DNA of 64,000 nt from Actinomadura sp. WMMA1423. Its GTDB lineage: Bacteria; Actinomycetota; Actinomycetes; Streptosporangiales; Streptosporangiaceae. The notes under the pieces are model-generated. The model had not been told where the DNA came from. It searched no databases and worked only from the letters and a program-made list of their open reading frames with translations. The position numbers were made by a program, and so were the translations under genes. Every line of letters starts with the position of its first letter. The stretch's first letter is position 1. Location: assembly GCF_006547145.1 (NCBI RefSeq), contig NZ_CP041244.1, forward strand, positions 7,874,001-7,938,000, read 5' to 3'. Below, in pieces: positions 26,231-34,249 of this stretch.

Positions 26231-27049
26231 GTGACGGGAGACTACGAGCCGCGTCACGGCGAAGTGGAGCCGGCGCGCGGCGACGGCTCCGCGGAGCTGG
26301 GTGAGCTGATCGGCAGGCTCACCTCGGACGAGGACATGGACCGCGAGACCCGCGGTCGCCTGCTCGGGCGACTGGCCGGACTGCTCGGCCAGAGCGCCCG
26401 CAGGGTGGGGGCCGCGGGCGTCGCGCGGGGCAGGTGGCTCGCCGACCTGCTCGTCGCGGCGGCACCGCACATCCCCATCCGCGATCTGGAGACGCTCCAG
26501 GCCCACCACCACGGGGTGATGGGCGAGGAGCTCGCCGACCGGGTCGTCAAGGCGGCGGGCAACGCCACGACCGCCGTCGGCGCCGCCGGCGGCGCGCTGG
26601 CCGCGGTGGAGTTCGCCGCCCCGCCGCTGCTGCTGACGGCGCCGGCCCAGCTCGCGGCCGAGACGCTCGTCGTCGCCGCGATCGAGGTCAAGATGATCGC
26701 CGAGCTGCACGAGGTGTACGGCGTCAGCGTCCAGGGCAGCGGCACCGCGCGCGGCGCCGCGTTCGTCACGTCCTGGGCGCGGCAGCGCGGCGTCAACCCC
26801 CTGGAGGGCGGCTCCCTGACCAGCGCCCTCGGCACGGCCGCCAAGAGCGCGCTGCGCAAGCGCATGCTCCGCGTCTTCGGCCGGAGCCTTTCCACCATGG
26901 GCCCCCTGCTCACCGGCGCCGCGGCCGGTGCGGCCCTCAACCGATCCGCGACCAAGGCGCTGGCCCTGAAGGTGCGCGCCGACCTCCGGGAGATCGCCGG
27001 CAGCCTGCCCCCGCTCACCGGCGACCAGCCCCGTCGCCTGAACCCCTAG
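26231..27049 (+). CDS. Conserved-type hypothetical protein, possibly EcsC-like
   Basis: 272 aa from GTG 26231 with GGGAGAGG five bases upstream. It is helical and alanine-rich. A stretch with TAVGAAGGALAAVEFAAPPLL, LLTAPAQLAAETLVVAAIEVKM and IAELHEVYGVSVQGSG recalls EcsC-type proteins, where paired glycine-rich helices precede a short motif ending in YG; this resemblance is weak. SALRKRMLRVFGRSLSTMGPLLTGAAAGAALNRSATKAL forms a second glycine-rich hydrophobic hairpin. No catalytic motif is seen. It probably follows DUF4193 in one transcript (52-bp gap) ending at the perfect hairpin downstream. Confidence 0.8.
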   Translation: MTGDYEPRHGEVEPARGDGSAELGELIGRLTSDEDMDRETRGRLLGRLAGLLGQSARRVGAAGVARGRWLADLLVAAAPHIPIRDLETLQAHHHGVMGEELADRVVKAAGNATTAVGAAGGALAAVEFAAPPLLLTAPAQLAAETLVVAAIEVKMIAELHEVYGVSVQGSGTARGAAFVTSWARQRGVNPLEGGSLTSALGTAAKSALRKRMLRVFGRSLSTMGPLLTGAAAGAALNRSATKALALKVRADLREIAGSLPPLTGDQPRRLNP

Positions 27050-27136
27050 CGCGCCGCCCACCCCCTGGCGGCACGCCCGAGAGCCGAGGGCGCGGACCCG
27101 AGACGCGCGGCGAGCCCGCGCGCGATGCCCGGACGA

Positions 27137-27191
27137 GAACGCGCCGCGGCCGGTCCCTTCGATCACCGAAGGGACCGGCCGCGGCGCGTTC
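27137..27191. terminator. Very strong bidirectional terminator
   Basis: A perfect 25-bp inverted repeat (arms 27137-27161 and 27167-27191) with a 5-nt loop ATCAC. It sits between the converging genes ending at 27049 (+) and 27231 (-). Confidence 0.9.
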
Positions 27192-27230
27192 GGCGTTCGG
27201 ACGGGGGCCGGGCCCCCGCTCCGGGTCGCC

Positions 27231-27518
27231 TCAGACGTCGGCCTTGAGGTGCGACGGGCTCTGGCCGGTGCTCTTGGCCCACTGGTGGGCGGCGGCGCGG
27301 GTGGCGAGCAGCCGCGCGACCTCCATGCCGACCCCCATCACCACGGCCCACCCGATCGCCTCGGACAGCGCGACCTCGGGGGACTCGGGATTGGTCGGCG
27401 GCTCCTTGCCGGTGCTCTTCTTCCAGGCCAGCGTGATCACTTTCTTCGCGACGAAGCCGCCCGCGAATGCGGCCGCCCCGGCCATCACCCGCCAGCCGAT
27501 GTCGCCCTTGTCCGCCAT
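27231..27518 (-). CDS. DUF4235 membrane protein
   Basis: 95 aa, ATG with GAAGGGA upstream. The N-terminal helix GWRVMAGAAAFAGGFVAKKVITLAW and a later one, ALSEAIGWAVVMGVGMEVARLLATRAAAHQW, flank a short polar loop containing GKEPPTNPESPEV. This is the DUF4235 pattern common in actinobacterial small membrane proteins. No function is known. It stands alone and diverges from valS. Confidence 0.9.
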   Translation of the reverse strand: MADKGDIGWRVMAGAAAFAGGFVAKKVITLAWKKSTGKEPPTNPESPEVALSEAIGWAVVMGVGMEVARLLATRAAAHQWAKSTGQSPSHLKADV

Positions 27519-27633
27519 GTTGGTCCCTTCTCGTCCTGTCGTCTCCGACGCTACCGGAACGGCCCGCCGCCGGCGGTGGAGGTGATCACCGCGTCGGCGC
27601 CGGTAATCGGCCTGCGCTCCGGGCCGATGTCAA

Positions 27634-27647
27634 TACGATTGGCCTCA
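27634..27647 (+). promoter_or_regulatory. -10 box of leaderless valS
   Basis: TACGAT (27634-27639) ends 7 nt before the valS ATG at 27647, and there is no Shine-Dalgarno, so the transcript is likely leaderless. Confidence 0.6.
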
Positions 27648-30172
27648 TGACAGAGCAGCCGCGTACTCCGAACGTCCCTCCGAAGCCCTCCTTGGACGGC
27701 CTGGAGGACAAGTGGGTACGCGCCTGGGAGGACGGCGGCGTCTACCGCTTCGACCGCACCAGGCCGCGCGGCGAGGTGTACTCGATCGACACCCCGCCGC
27801 CCACCGTGAGCGGATCCCTCCACGTCGGACACGTCTTCTCCTACACCCAGACCGACACCGTCGCCCGGTACCACCGCATGCGCGGTAGGGCGGTCTTCTA
27901 CCCGATGGGCTGGGACGATAACGGGCTCCCGACCGAACGCCGCGTGCAGAACCACTTCGGCGTCCGGTGCGACCCGTCCCTTCCCTACGATCCGGACTTC
28001 GAGCCCCCGGCCAAGCCCGACGCGAAACGCCAGCAGCCGATCTCGCGGCGCAATTTCATCGAGCTGTGCGAGCGGCTCACCGAGGTCGACGAGAAGGCGT
28101 TCGAGGAGGTGTGGCGCCGCGTCGGCCTGTCGGTCGACTGGGGCCACCTCTACACCACCATCGGGCACGCCGCGCGGACGGCGTCCCAGCGCGCGTTCCT
28201 GCGCAACCTGGCGCGCGGTGAGGCCTACGTCTCCGAGGCGCCCACCCTGTGGGACGTCACGTTCCGCACCGCCGTGGCGCAGGCCGAGCTGGAGGACCGC
28301 GAGCACCCCGGCGCGTTCTACCGGATCCGGTTCCACGGCGACGAGCGCCCGGTCTACATCGAGACGACGCGGCCGGAGCTGCTGCCCGCCTGCGTCGCGC
28401 TGGTCGCGCACCCCGACGACGAGCGGTACCAGGAGCTGTTCGGGACGACCGTGCGCACGCCGCTGTTCGGCGTGGACGTCCCGGTCCTCGCCCACCGGCT
28501 CGCCGAGCCGGACAAGGGCTCCGGCATCGCGATGATCTGCACGTTCGGCGACGTCACGGACGTCACCTGGTGGCGCGAGCTCGACCTGCCGACCCGCGCG
28601 ATCATCGACTGGGACGGGCGGCTCGCCGCCGACCCGCCGCAGGGCGTCCCCGACGAGCCGTACCGGGAGCTGGCTGGCAAGACGGTCTTCTCGGCCAAGG
28701 AGCGCATCGCCGAGATGCTGCGCGAGTCCGGCGACCTGGACGGCGAGCCCCGCAAGATCAGCCGCCCGGTGAAGTTCTACGAGAAGGGCAACAAGCCCCT
28801 GGAGGTCGTCACCACCCGGCAGTGGTACATCCGCAACGGCGGCCGCGACGAGGGCGTCCGCGCGGAGATGCTCGCGCGCGGCAGGGAGCTTGAGTGGCAC
28901 CCCGGCTACATGCGGGCCCGCTACGAGAACTGGGTCGAGGGCCTCAACGGCGACTGGCTGATCTCGCGGCAGCGTTTCTTCGGCGTCCCTATCCCCGTCT
29001 GGTACCGGCTTGACGACTCCGGTGAGCCGGTCCACACCGACCCGATCGTGCCGGCCGAGGACGCGCTGCCGGTCGACCCGTCGTCCGACGTCCCGCCCGG
29101 CTTCACCGAGGGGCAGCGCGGCAGGCCCGGCGGCTTCACCGGAGACCCCGACGTGATGGACACCTGGGCGACCTCGTCGCTGACCCCGCAGATCGCGGGC
29201 GGGTGGGAGCGCGACACCGACCTGTTCGGCCGGGTCTTCCCCTTCGACCTGCGCCCCCAGGGGCACGACATCATCCGGACGTGGCTGTTCTCCACGGTGG
29301 TCCGCTCGCACCTGGAGCACGGCTCGCTGCCGTGGAAGGCCACCGCCCTGTCCGGGTGGATCCTCGACCCGGACCGCAAGAAGATGTCGAAGTCCAAGGG
29401 GAACGTGGTCACGCCCATCGACCTGCTCCGCGAGTACGGCTCCGACGCCATCCGGTACTGGGCGGCGAGCGGCCGGCCCGGCACCGACACCGCGTTCGAC
29501 ACCGGCCAGATCAAGGTGGGCCGCCGCCTCTCCATCAAGATCCTCAACGCCTCGAAGTTCGTGCTCGGGCTCGGGGAGGCGGGCCCGGACGCGGCGGTCA
29601 CCGAGCCGCTGGACAAGGCGATGCTGGCGGCGCTGGCCGGGGTCGTCCAGGAGGCGACGGACGCGTTCGACGGCTACGACTACGCGCGCGCCCTGGAGCG
29701 CACGGAGCGGTTCTTCTGGGAGTTCTGCGACGACTACCTGGAGCTGGTCAAGGCGCGCGCCTACGGGGAGGGGCCCGAGGCGCTGTCGGCGCGGGCCGCG
29801 CTGCGTGCGGCGCTGTCGGTCCTGCTGCGGCTGTTCGCGCCCGTGCTGCCGTTCGTGACCGAGGAGGTCTGGTCGTGGTGGCGGCGCGGATCGGTGCACA
29901 CGGCCGGCTGGCCGTCCGCCGCCGAGCTGCCGCCGGGCGGCGACCCCGCCGTCCTCGCGGCCACCGGCGAGGCGCTCCGGCAGGTCCGCAAGGCCAAGTC
30001 GGAGGCCAGGGCCTCGATGCGCGCCGACGTGTCCCGCGCGGTCGTGCGGGGCTCGGAGGTGACGCGGATCGCGCGGCCCGACCTGGCCGCGGCCGGGCGG
30101 ATCGCCGAGCTGACCCTGGAGGCCGCCCCCGCCGCGCTCACCGTCGACGTCGTGCTCGCCCCCGCGACGTAG
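27647..30172 (+). CDS. valS: Valyl-tRNA synthetase
   Basis: 841 aa class I synthetase that charges tRNA-Val and edits threonine. HIGH motif as SGSLHVGHVFSYTQTD (~55), GWDDNGLPTERRVQNHFGVRCDPSLPYDPDF, an editing (CP1) domain with IETTRPELLPACVALVAHPDD, DTWATSSLTPQI, and KMSKSKGNVVTPIDLL (~580). An anticodon-binding helical domain ends the protein. It stops at ~841 without the long coiled-coil arm seen at the C-terminus of most bacterial ValS. The GWDDNGLPTERRVQ and CDPSLPYDPDF signatures also resemble the archaeal-like ValS subgroup. A second valS may exist elsewhere in the genome. It starts without a ribosome site, so the mRNA is likely leaderless. Confidence 0.95.
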   Translation: MTEQPRTPNVPPKPSLDGLEDKWVRAWEDGGVYRFDRTRPRGEVYSIDTPPPTVSGSLHVGHVFSYTQTDTVARYHRMRGRAVFYPMGWDDNGLPTERRVQNHFGVRCDPSLPYDPDFEPPAKPDAKRQQPISRRNFIELCERLTEVDEKAFEEVWRRVGLSVDWGHLYTTIGHAARTASQRAFLRNLARGEAYVSEAPTLWDVTFRTAVAQAELEDREHPGAFYRIRFHGDERPVYIETTRPELLPACVALVAHPDDERYQELFGTTVRTPLFGVDVPVLAHRLAEPDKGSGIAMICTFGDVTDVTWWRELDLPTRAIIDWDGRLAADPPQGVPDEPYRELAGKTVFSAKERIAEMLRESGDLDGEPRKISRPVKFYEKGNKPLEVVTTRQWYIRNGGRDEGVRAEMLARGRELEWHPGYMRARYENWVEGLNGDWLISRQRFFGVPIPVWYRLDDSGEPVHTDPIVPAEDALPVDPSSDVPPGFTEGQRGRPGGFTGDPDVMDTWATSSLTPQIAGGWERDTDLFGRVFPFDLRPQGHDIIRTWLFSTVVRSHLEHGSLPWKATALSGWILDPDRKKMSKSKGNVVTPIDLLREYGSDAIRYWAASGRPGTDTAFDTGQIKVGRRLSIKILNASKFVLGLGEAGPDAAVTEPLDKAMLAALAGVVQEATDAFDGYDYARALERTERFFWEFCDDYLELVKARAYGEGPEALSARAALRAALSVLLRLFAPVLPFVTEEVWSWWRRGSVHTAGWPSAAELPPGGDPAVLAATGEALRQVRKAKSEARASMRADVSRAVVRGSEVTRIARPDLAAAGRIAELTLEAAPAALTVDVVLAPAT

Positions 30173-30298
30173 ATCACCCCGGCCGGGGCTTGACGCGGAT
30201 CCGGCGCGCTCCACATATTGGATCGTTGGTCTAATTGGGGTGCGCCGGGCCCGCGCCGCGCGGCGGCGGCCCCGGGCGCGGCGTGCGAGGGAGACGGG

Positions 30299-31186
30299 AT
30301 GAGCGAGATCGACGAGCGGCATCCCGTGATCGCGCCGCGCAGGGTGAGGTTCGACTGGGCGGACACCCCGCTGCACTGGATCCCGGGCGAGCCGGTCGCC
30401 ACGCACTTCATCAACGTCCTGCACCTGCTGCTGCCCGCCGGGGAGCGGTGGTTCGTGCACGTCTACAAGGAGGCGCTCCCGCTCGTGCGGGACGACGAGC
30501 GCCTCTACCGCGAGGTCAAGGGGTTCATGGGCCAGGAGGCCGTGCACGCCTACTCCCACCAGGGCGTCCTCGACCGGCAGATGCGCGAGCAGGGCCTCGA
30601 CCCGCGCCCGCTGACCGACCGGATCGAGTGGGTGTTCCGGCGGATCCTCGGCGACCGGTGCTGGATCCCGCTGCTGCCCCGCAAGCGCTGGCTCTTCGTC
30701 CGGGTCGGCGTCATCGCCGGGATCGAGCACTACACGGCGGTCCTCGGGCAGTGGATCCTGGACGCCCGCGAGCTGGACGAGGCCGGCGCCGACCCGACGA
30801 TGATGGACCTCCTGCGCTGGCACGGCGCCGAGGAGGTCGAGCACCGCTCCGTCGCGTTCGACGTCTACCAGCACGTGGCCGGGCGGTACTGGATGCGCTT
30901 CATCGCGTTCTTCCTCGGCATCCTCGCGCTGCCCCTGATGGTCTACGCCGGAGCGGTGTTCCTGTGCCGCGCCGACCCGACGCTCAGGGGCGTCCGCCCG
31001 CGGATCCGCGACTACCGGCGGGCGGTGCGGCGCGGGCTGTTCCCCGGCAACCGCTTCATGATCTCCGCCGGGCGCGCGTACCTGCGGCGCGACTACCACC
31101 CGTCGCGCGAGTGCTCGACGCAGCGGGCGCTGGACTACCTCGCGGTGTCGCCGGCCGCGCGGGCCGCGGGGCGCGGGGCGTCCTGA
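30299..31186 (+). CDS. Metal-dependent hydrolase family protein (PF10118)
   Basis: 295 aa, ATG with GGGAGA upstream. Characteristic parts are FDWADTPLHWIPGEPVATHFINVLHLLLPAGERWFVHVYKEALP, FMGQEAVHAYSHQGVLD, GIEHYTAVLGQWILD and WHGAEEVEHRSVAFDVYQHV. The repeated E(x)nExxH pattern (QEAVH, IEHY, EEVEHR) suggests a ferritin-like di-metal centre. A membrane helix follows (FIAFFLGILALPLMVYAGAVFLC). The family is annotated as a predicted metal-dependent hydrolase; a diiron oxidase or desaturase-like activity is equally compatible with the motif layout. The neighbouring convergent P450 may share a hydrophobic substrate, an inference from proximity only. Confidence 0.87.
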   Translation: MSEIDERHPVIAPRRVRFDWADTPLHWIPGEPVATHFINVLHLLLPAGERWFVHVYKEALPLVRDDERLYREVKGFMGQEAVHAYSHQGVLDRQMREQGLDPRPLTDRIEWVFRRILGDRCWIPLLPRKRWLFVRVGVIAGIEHYTAVLGQWILDARELDEAGADPTMMDLLRWHGAEEVEHRSVAFDVYQHVAGRYWMRFIAFFLGILALPLMVYAGAVFLCRADPTLRGVRPRIRDYRRAVRRGLFPGNRFMISAGRAYLRRDYHPSRECSTQRALDYLAVSPAARAAGRGAS

Positions 31187-31189
31187 ACC

Positions 31190-31219
31190 GCGGCCCGCGC
31201 GCCGGCGGGCGCGGGCCGC
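31190..31219. terminator. Bidirectional terminator between hydrolase and P450
   Basis: Arms GCGGCCCGCGC / GCGCGGGCCGC (11 bp, perfect) around an 8-nt loop, between converging stops at 31186 and 31223. Confidence 0.75.
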
Positions 31220-31222
31220 CGC

Positions 31223-32524
31223 TCAGAGCGTGCAGGGCAGGTGCTTGATGCCGTTGATGAAGTTGGAGTAGAGCATCTGCGGCTCGCCGCTCGCCCGGAT
31301 GTGCGGGACCCGCGTGAACAGCTCCCGGAACATCACCGTGATCTCCCGCCGGGCCAGGTTCGCGCCCAGGCAGAAGTGCGGGCCGGGGCCGCCGAACCCG
31401 ACGTGCGGGTTGGGGGAGCGGGTGATGTCGAACGCGTCGGGATCGCCGAACACCTCGGCGTCGCGGTTCGCGGAGTTGTAGAACAGCAGGACCTTGTCGC
31501 CCGCCCTGTACTGCTGGCCGTTCATCTCGTGGTCGCGGGTCACGGTCCGCCGGAACTGGATGACCGGCGTCGCCATCCGCACGATCTCCTCCACCGCGCC
31601 GGGGATGCGGGCGTCGAAGTCCTCCATCAGCAGCGCCCGCTGCTCGGGGTTGTCGGTGAACAGTTTCAGCCCGTGCGTCATCGCGTTGCGGGTCGTCTCG
31701 TTGCCCGCCACGACGAGCAGGATGAAGAACGAGCCGATCTCCTGGTCGGTCAGCGACTCCCCGTCCACGTTGGCCGAGACCAGCCTGGACACGAGGTCGT
31801 CGCCGGGGTGCCGGCGGCGCCTGCGGGCGAGCTTCATCGCCAGGTGGTTCAGCTCGTAGCCCGCCGACATCGCCATCAGCAGCCCGTACAGGACGCCGAT
31901 CCGGGTGATCCCCCCGCGGAGCACGTCCCTTCCGCCGGTGTACTCGGGGTCGCCGAGCCCCAGGATGATGTTCGTCCGGTCGTACACCATCGGGCGCAGG
32001 TGTTCGGGGATGCCCATCATGTCGCAGATGACCTGTACGGGCAGCCGCGCCGCGACGTCGGTGACGAAGTCGGCCGAGCCCTTGCGCTCCAGGTCGTCCA
32101 CGATCCGCGTCGCGGTCGCCTGGAGGTCGGTCTCCAGCTTGGACAGCACGCGCGGGGTGAACGCCCGCGACACGATCCGGCGGATCTTGGCGTGCCGCGG
32201 GTCGTCCATGTTGATCATCGAGCCGAAGTAGCGGGCCATGTACCGGGGCAGGTCCGCGATGCTGTTCGAGCACGGCTCGCTGCTGAAGACCTCCGGCGTC
32301 CGGCTGGCCTCCACGACGTCCGCGTGCCGGGTGAGCGCGTAGTAGCCGGGCCCGGTCCGGATGAACGGCAGCTTGAGCTCCGGGAAGAACGCCGGATGCC
32401 CGCGTTCGCGCAGCCGCGCGAACGCCGCCAGGCGCCGCTCCGGGGGCAGCGACCAGAAGGCCAGGTCCGACAGGTTGTCCTCCGGTGGGCCGCCCAGGGT
32501 GCCCGCCCGCGCCGTCGTCGTCAC
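31223..32524 (-). CDS. Cytochrome P450, CYP124/125-like
   Basis: 433 aa from GTG 32524. The I-helix oxygen motif is AGNETT (273-278), ExxR is EIVR (313-316), and the haem loop is FGGPGPHFCLG with Cys385 as the iron ligand. The N-terminal NLSDLAFWSLPPERRLAAFARLRE and MDDPRHAKIRRIVSRAFTPR are typical of the CYP124/125/126 group, which oxidises sterol side chains or branched lipids. Upstream in-frame ATGs (32587, 32566) are rejected because the codons between them and 32524 have poor GC at the third position (including TTA and TGT), whereas GC3 rises sharply after the GTG. No ferredoxin gene is adjacent. Confidence 0.92.
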   Translation of the reverse strand: MTTTARAGTLGGPPEDNLSDLAFWSLPPERRLAAFARLRERGHPAFFPELKLPFIRTGPGYYALTRHADVVEASRTPEVFSSEPCSNSIADLPRYMARYFGSMINMDDPRHAKIRRIVSRAFTPRVLSKLETDLQATATRIVDDLERKGSADFVTDVAARLPVQVICDMMGIPEHLRPMVYDRTNIILGLGDPEYTGGRDVLRGGITRIGVLYGLLMAMSAGYELNHLAMKLARRRRRHPGDDLVSRLVSANVDGESLTDQEIGSFFILLVVAGNETTRNAMTHGLKLFTDNPEQRALLMEDFDARIPGAVEEIVRMATPVIQFRRTVTRDHEMNGQQYRAGDKVLLFYNSANRDAEVFGDPDAFDITRSPNPHVGFGGPGPHFCLGANLARREITVMFRELFTRVPHIRASGEPQMLYSNFINGIKHLPCTL

Positions 32525-32600
32525 CGCACACCGCCCTCGTAAGTCAGAACGCCGTTCGGTTGCCATCGAACCCAGCCTTCCGGACATCCGTCAAGGCCGC

Positions 32601-32819
32601 TCAGATCGCCGCGGCGGCCCGGCGGTGCAGCACGGCGCGCTCAGCGGCGGTCCACGCCCCGGACGTGAGCAGGTACAACCCCGCCGCCAGGGGCACGAAC
32701 GCCGCCACGGCGATCGTCCCGAAAGGCATCGCCCGTGCGAGCACGCCGGCCGCCGGGCCGAGGGCGTCGGCCAGCCCGCCCACGAGGGCGGCGGCGATCG
32801 AGACGGGAACGTCGGACAT
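32601..32819 (-). CDS. 72-aa membrane protein resembling joined ends of YidC
   Basis: 72 aa: a first hydrophobic segment VSIAAALVGGLADALGPAAG and then MPFGTIAVAAFVPLAAGLYL followed by LTSGAWTAAERAVLHRR. The second half closely recalls the C-terminal end of actinobacterial YidC/Oxa1 insertases as I know them (FGT..., VPLAA.LYLLT...W). The YidC catalytic middle is absent. It might be a degenerate insertase with an internal deletion or an independent small membrane protein. The ribosome site is modest (AAAGG). It is last in a run of minus-strand membrane genes but separated from them by ~150 bp that contain a hairpin. Confidence 0.62.
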   Translation of the reverse strand: MSDVPVSIAAALVGGLADALGPAAGVLARAMPFGTIAVAAFVPLAAGLYLLTSGAWTAAERAVLHRRAAAAI

Positions 32820-32858
32820 GGCAGGGACCTTTCGGAGGCGGTGGGATCGATGGCGTCT

Positions 32859-32878
32859 CGGCCGCGCTCAGGCGGCCG
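32859..32878 (-). terminator. Possible terminator of the Mau-like cassette
   Basis: CGGCCGC-N6-GCGGCCG inverted repeat about 90 bp past the stop at 32967. Short, so uncertain. Confidence 0.4.
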
Positions 32879-32966
32879 CGATCCCCGTTCCGGGTGCGCG
32901 CGGGCGGGGCCGTCCGGCCGCGTCCGGGTCGCGCTGCGGGAGGAAGGCGGCTCAGTTTGCCACGGG

Positions 32967-33521
32967 TCACAGGAGCAGGAGGGCGAGGGCGGACAGGGAG
33001 GCGAGCGCCGTCGCGGTCTTCACGGGCGGCATCCGGACGGCCATCGCGGCGTCCCGGTGCCCGTCGCGGGCCAGGTAGGTGAGGAGGGCGCTCAGGGCGC
33101 GCCCGGCGCCGAAGGCCGTCCCGGCCAGGACGGTGGTGAGCAGGTCCTCGTGTGCGAGGAGCAGGCCCAGGGCCAGGACGTAGGGCGCCGTGGCGGAGAC
33201 GTAGGTGCGGACGCCCGTGCCGAGTTCGAAGCCGAACTGGAGGGCGCCCCGGCGGAGGTGGGTCTGCAGGACCTCCTGGGGGATCTGGCGCGCGTTCTGG
33301 GGGAGGGGGATGCGTACGAGCCCGGCCTCGCGGGCGGCCCCCAGCCCGGCGAGGGCCAGGATCGCGGCGGCGCGGACCGGTGACGGGAGCGGGGCGGAGA
33401 GGCCGGACAGCAGCCAGACCACCGCCGCGCTGAGCGTGCCTCCGAGCAGGAGCCCGAGAGTGAAGACGGCCAGGACCTCGCCCTGCCGTACGGGGGCCCG
33501 CCAACCTGGCGAGAACAGCAC
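32967..33521 (-). CDS. 184-aa polytopic membrane protein of the Mau-like cassette
   Basis: Starts at GTG 33521 (weakly supported; no strong ribosome site). About five membrane helices: VLAVFTLGLLLGGTLSAAVVWLL, SPVRAAAILALAGLG, YVSATAPYVLALGLLLA, LLTTVLAGTAFGAGRALSALL and TATALASLSALALLLL. A cytoplasmic/periplasmic segment PLPQNARQIPQEVLQTHLRR lies between helices 2 and 3. The glycine-rich FGAGRA helix and overall size recall CcdA/DsbD-type electron-carrying membrane proteins, but no paired cysteines are present, so thiol chemistry by this protein is unlikely. It may shape the membrane complex of the redox cassette just upstream. Confidence 0.7.
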   Translation of the reverse strand: MLFSPGWRAPVRQGEVLAVFTLGLLLGGTLSAAVVWLLSGLSAPLPSPVRAAAILALAGLGAAREAGLVRIPLPQNARQIPQEVLQTHLRRGALQFGFELGTGVRTYVSATAPYVLALGLLLAHEDLLTTVLAGTAFGAGRALSALLTYLARDGHRDAAMAVRMPPVKTATALASLSALALLLL

Positions 33522-33539
33522 GGATTCGCTGTTGCGCGT

Positions 33540-33707
33540 TCAAACGCTGCCCGACAGGGAGAACCCGGCGAGCGCGCCGATCGACCCCCAGCACAGGACG
33601 GCGGCGTCCAGGGCGGCGGCCGACACCGCCAGGAGCGCGAGGGCGGCCACGGGGAGGAGCGGGTCGGACGCGCCCCGCCGCAGCCGCCCCGCGGTCAGTT
33701 CTTGCAC
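33540..33707 (-). CDS. 55-aa small membrane protein
   Basis: GTG 33707 lies 7 nt after GGAAGG, within the end of the upstream 12-Cys gene (13-bp overlap, other frame). It reads MQELTAGRLRRGASDPLLP, then a helix VAALALLAVSAAALDAAVL and a second hydrophobic piece CWGSIGALAGFSLSGSV. High GC3 and the overlap favour a real coupled gene. Only one cysteine. Function unknown; it looks like a bitopic partner of the neighbouring membrane proteins. Confidence 0.6.
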   Translation of the reverse strand: MQELTAGRLRRGASDPLLPVAALALLAVSAAALDAAVLCWGSIGALAGFSLSGSV

Positions 33708-34249
33708 GCCATCGCCTTCCGGCAGATGGTCTTGTACCAGTTGCCCTTCTTGGACTTCTTCCAGCCGTCGTGGCAGCGCCAGGTGACGCCCTTCTTGCAG
33801 CTGCCGCAGCTCTTGGCGTAGGCCCAGAGCCAGCCGTCGTAGCCGCCGCCGTAGCACTGGTTGGGGCGCAGCTTGTAGCGCCCCGGATCCGACACGCCCG
33901 ACTTGTGGAAGCCCTTGTACTTCCCGCTCGTCCGGCAGCACACGCTGCACACGAGGCTGGGCCCGCAGCCGGGGGAGCAGTTGTGGTTGGACGCGTACGA
34001 GGGGCAGCGCGGATAGATGTCGTAGTAGCCGACCAGCTGGAAGCCCGACGCGAGCGCCTCCCGCGCGGGCGGGAAGACGCCGAGGGCCTTCAGCCCGGCG
34101 GTGGCGCCCGCCGCGGCGAGTCCGGTGAGGACGCTGCGGCGTACCGGCCGCAGCCGCGGCTCGTCCGCGGGCGCCGGGCGACGCCGGACGCGCTGCGCCC
34201 CCTCCGGGCGCGGGCCGCGCAGCGGCGGGACGTCTTCGAGTTCGATCAT
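33695..34249 (-). CDS. Tat-exported 12-cysteine protein, MauA-like in pattern
   Basis: 184 aa from ATG 34249, overlapping the upstream stop (ATGA). A long polar N-terminus leads to a twin-arginine motif VRRSVLTGLAAAGATAG (36-52). The mature part (~65-184) has 12 cysteines at 82, 91, 95, 101, 104, 105, 132, 148, 151, 159, 176 and 182. It also has five tryptophans (140, 142, 157, 163, 171) and is basic at the end. Twelve cysteines forming six disulfides in ~120 residues, Tat export, and adjacent MauD/MauE-like genes recall the light chain of methylamine dehydrogenase (MauA), whose two tryptophans become the TTQ cofactor. Direct sequence identity to MauA is not obvious to me, and no heavy chain or MauG is seen here. 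Confidence 0.85.
   Translation of the reverse strand: MIELEDVPPLRGPRPEGAQRVRRRPAPADEPRLRPVRRSVLTGLAAAGATAGLKALGVFPPAREALASGFQLVGYYDIYPRCPSYASNHNCSPGCGPSLVCSVCCRTSGKYKGFHKSGVSDPGRYKLRPNQCYGGGYDGWLWAYAKSCGSCKKGVTWRCHDGWKKSKKGNWYKTICRKAMACKN

Noticed and set aside
27551..31099. Very long open frame on the minus strand opposite valS and the hydrolase gene
   Set aside because: Composition is arginine-, proline- and alanine-rich with no domain; it mirrors the codon pattern of valS and spans several genes. It is a by-product of high GC.
32525..32587. Upstream ATG starts for the P450 gene
   Set aside because: Codons between 32587 and 32524 have low third-position GC and include a TTA; GC3 becomes normal only after GTG 32524, giving the usual P450 length.
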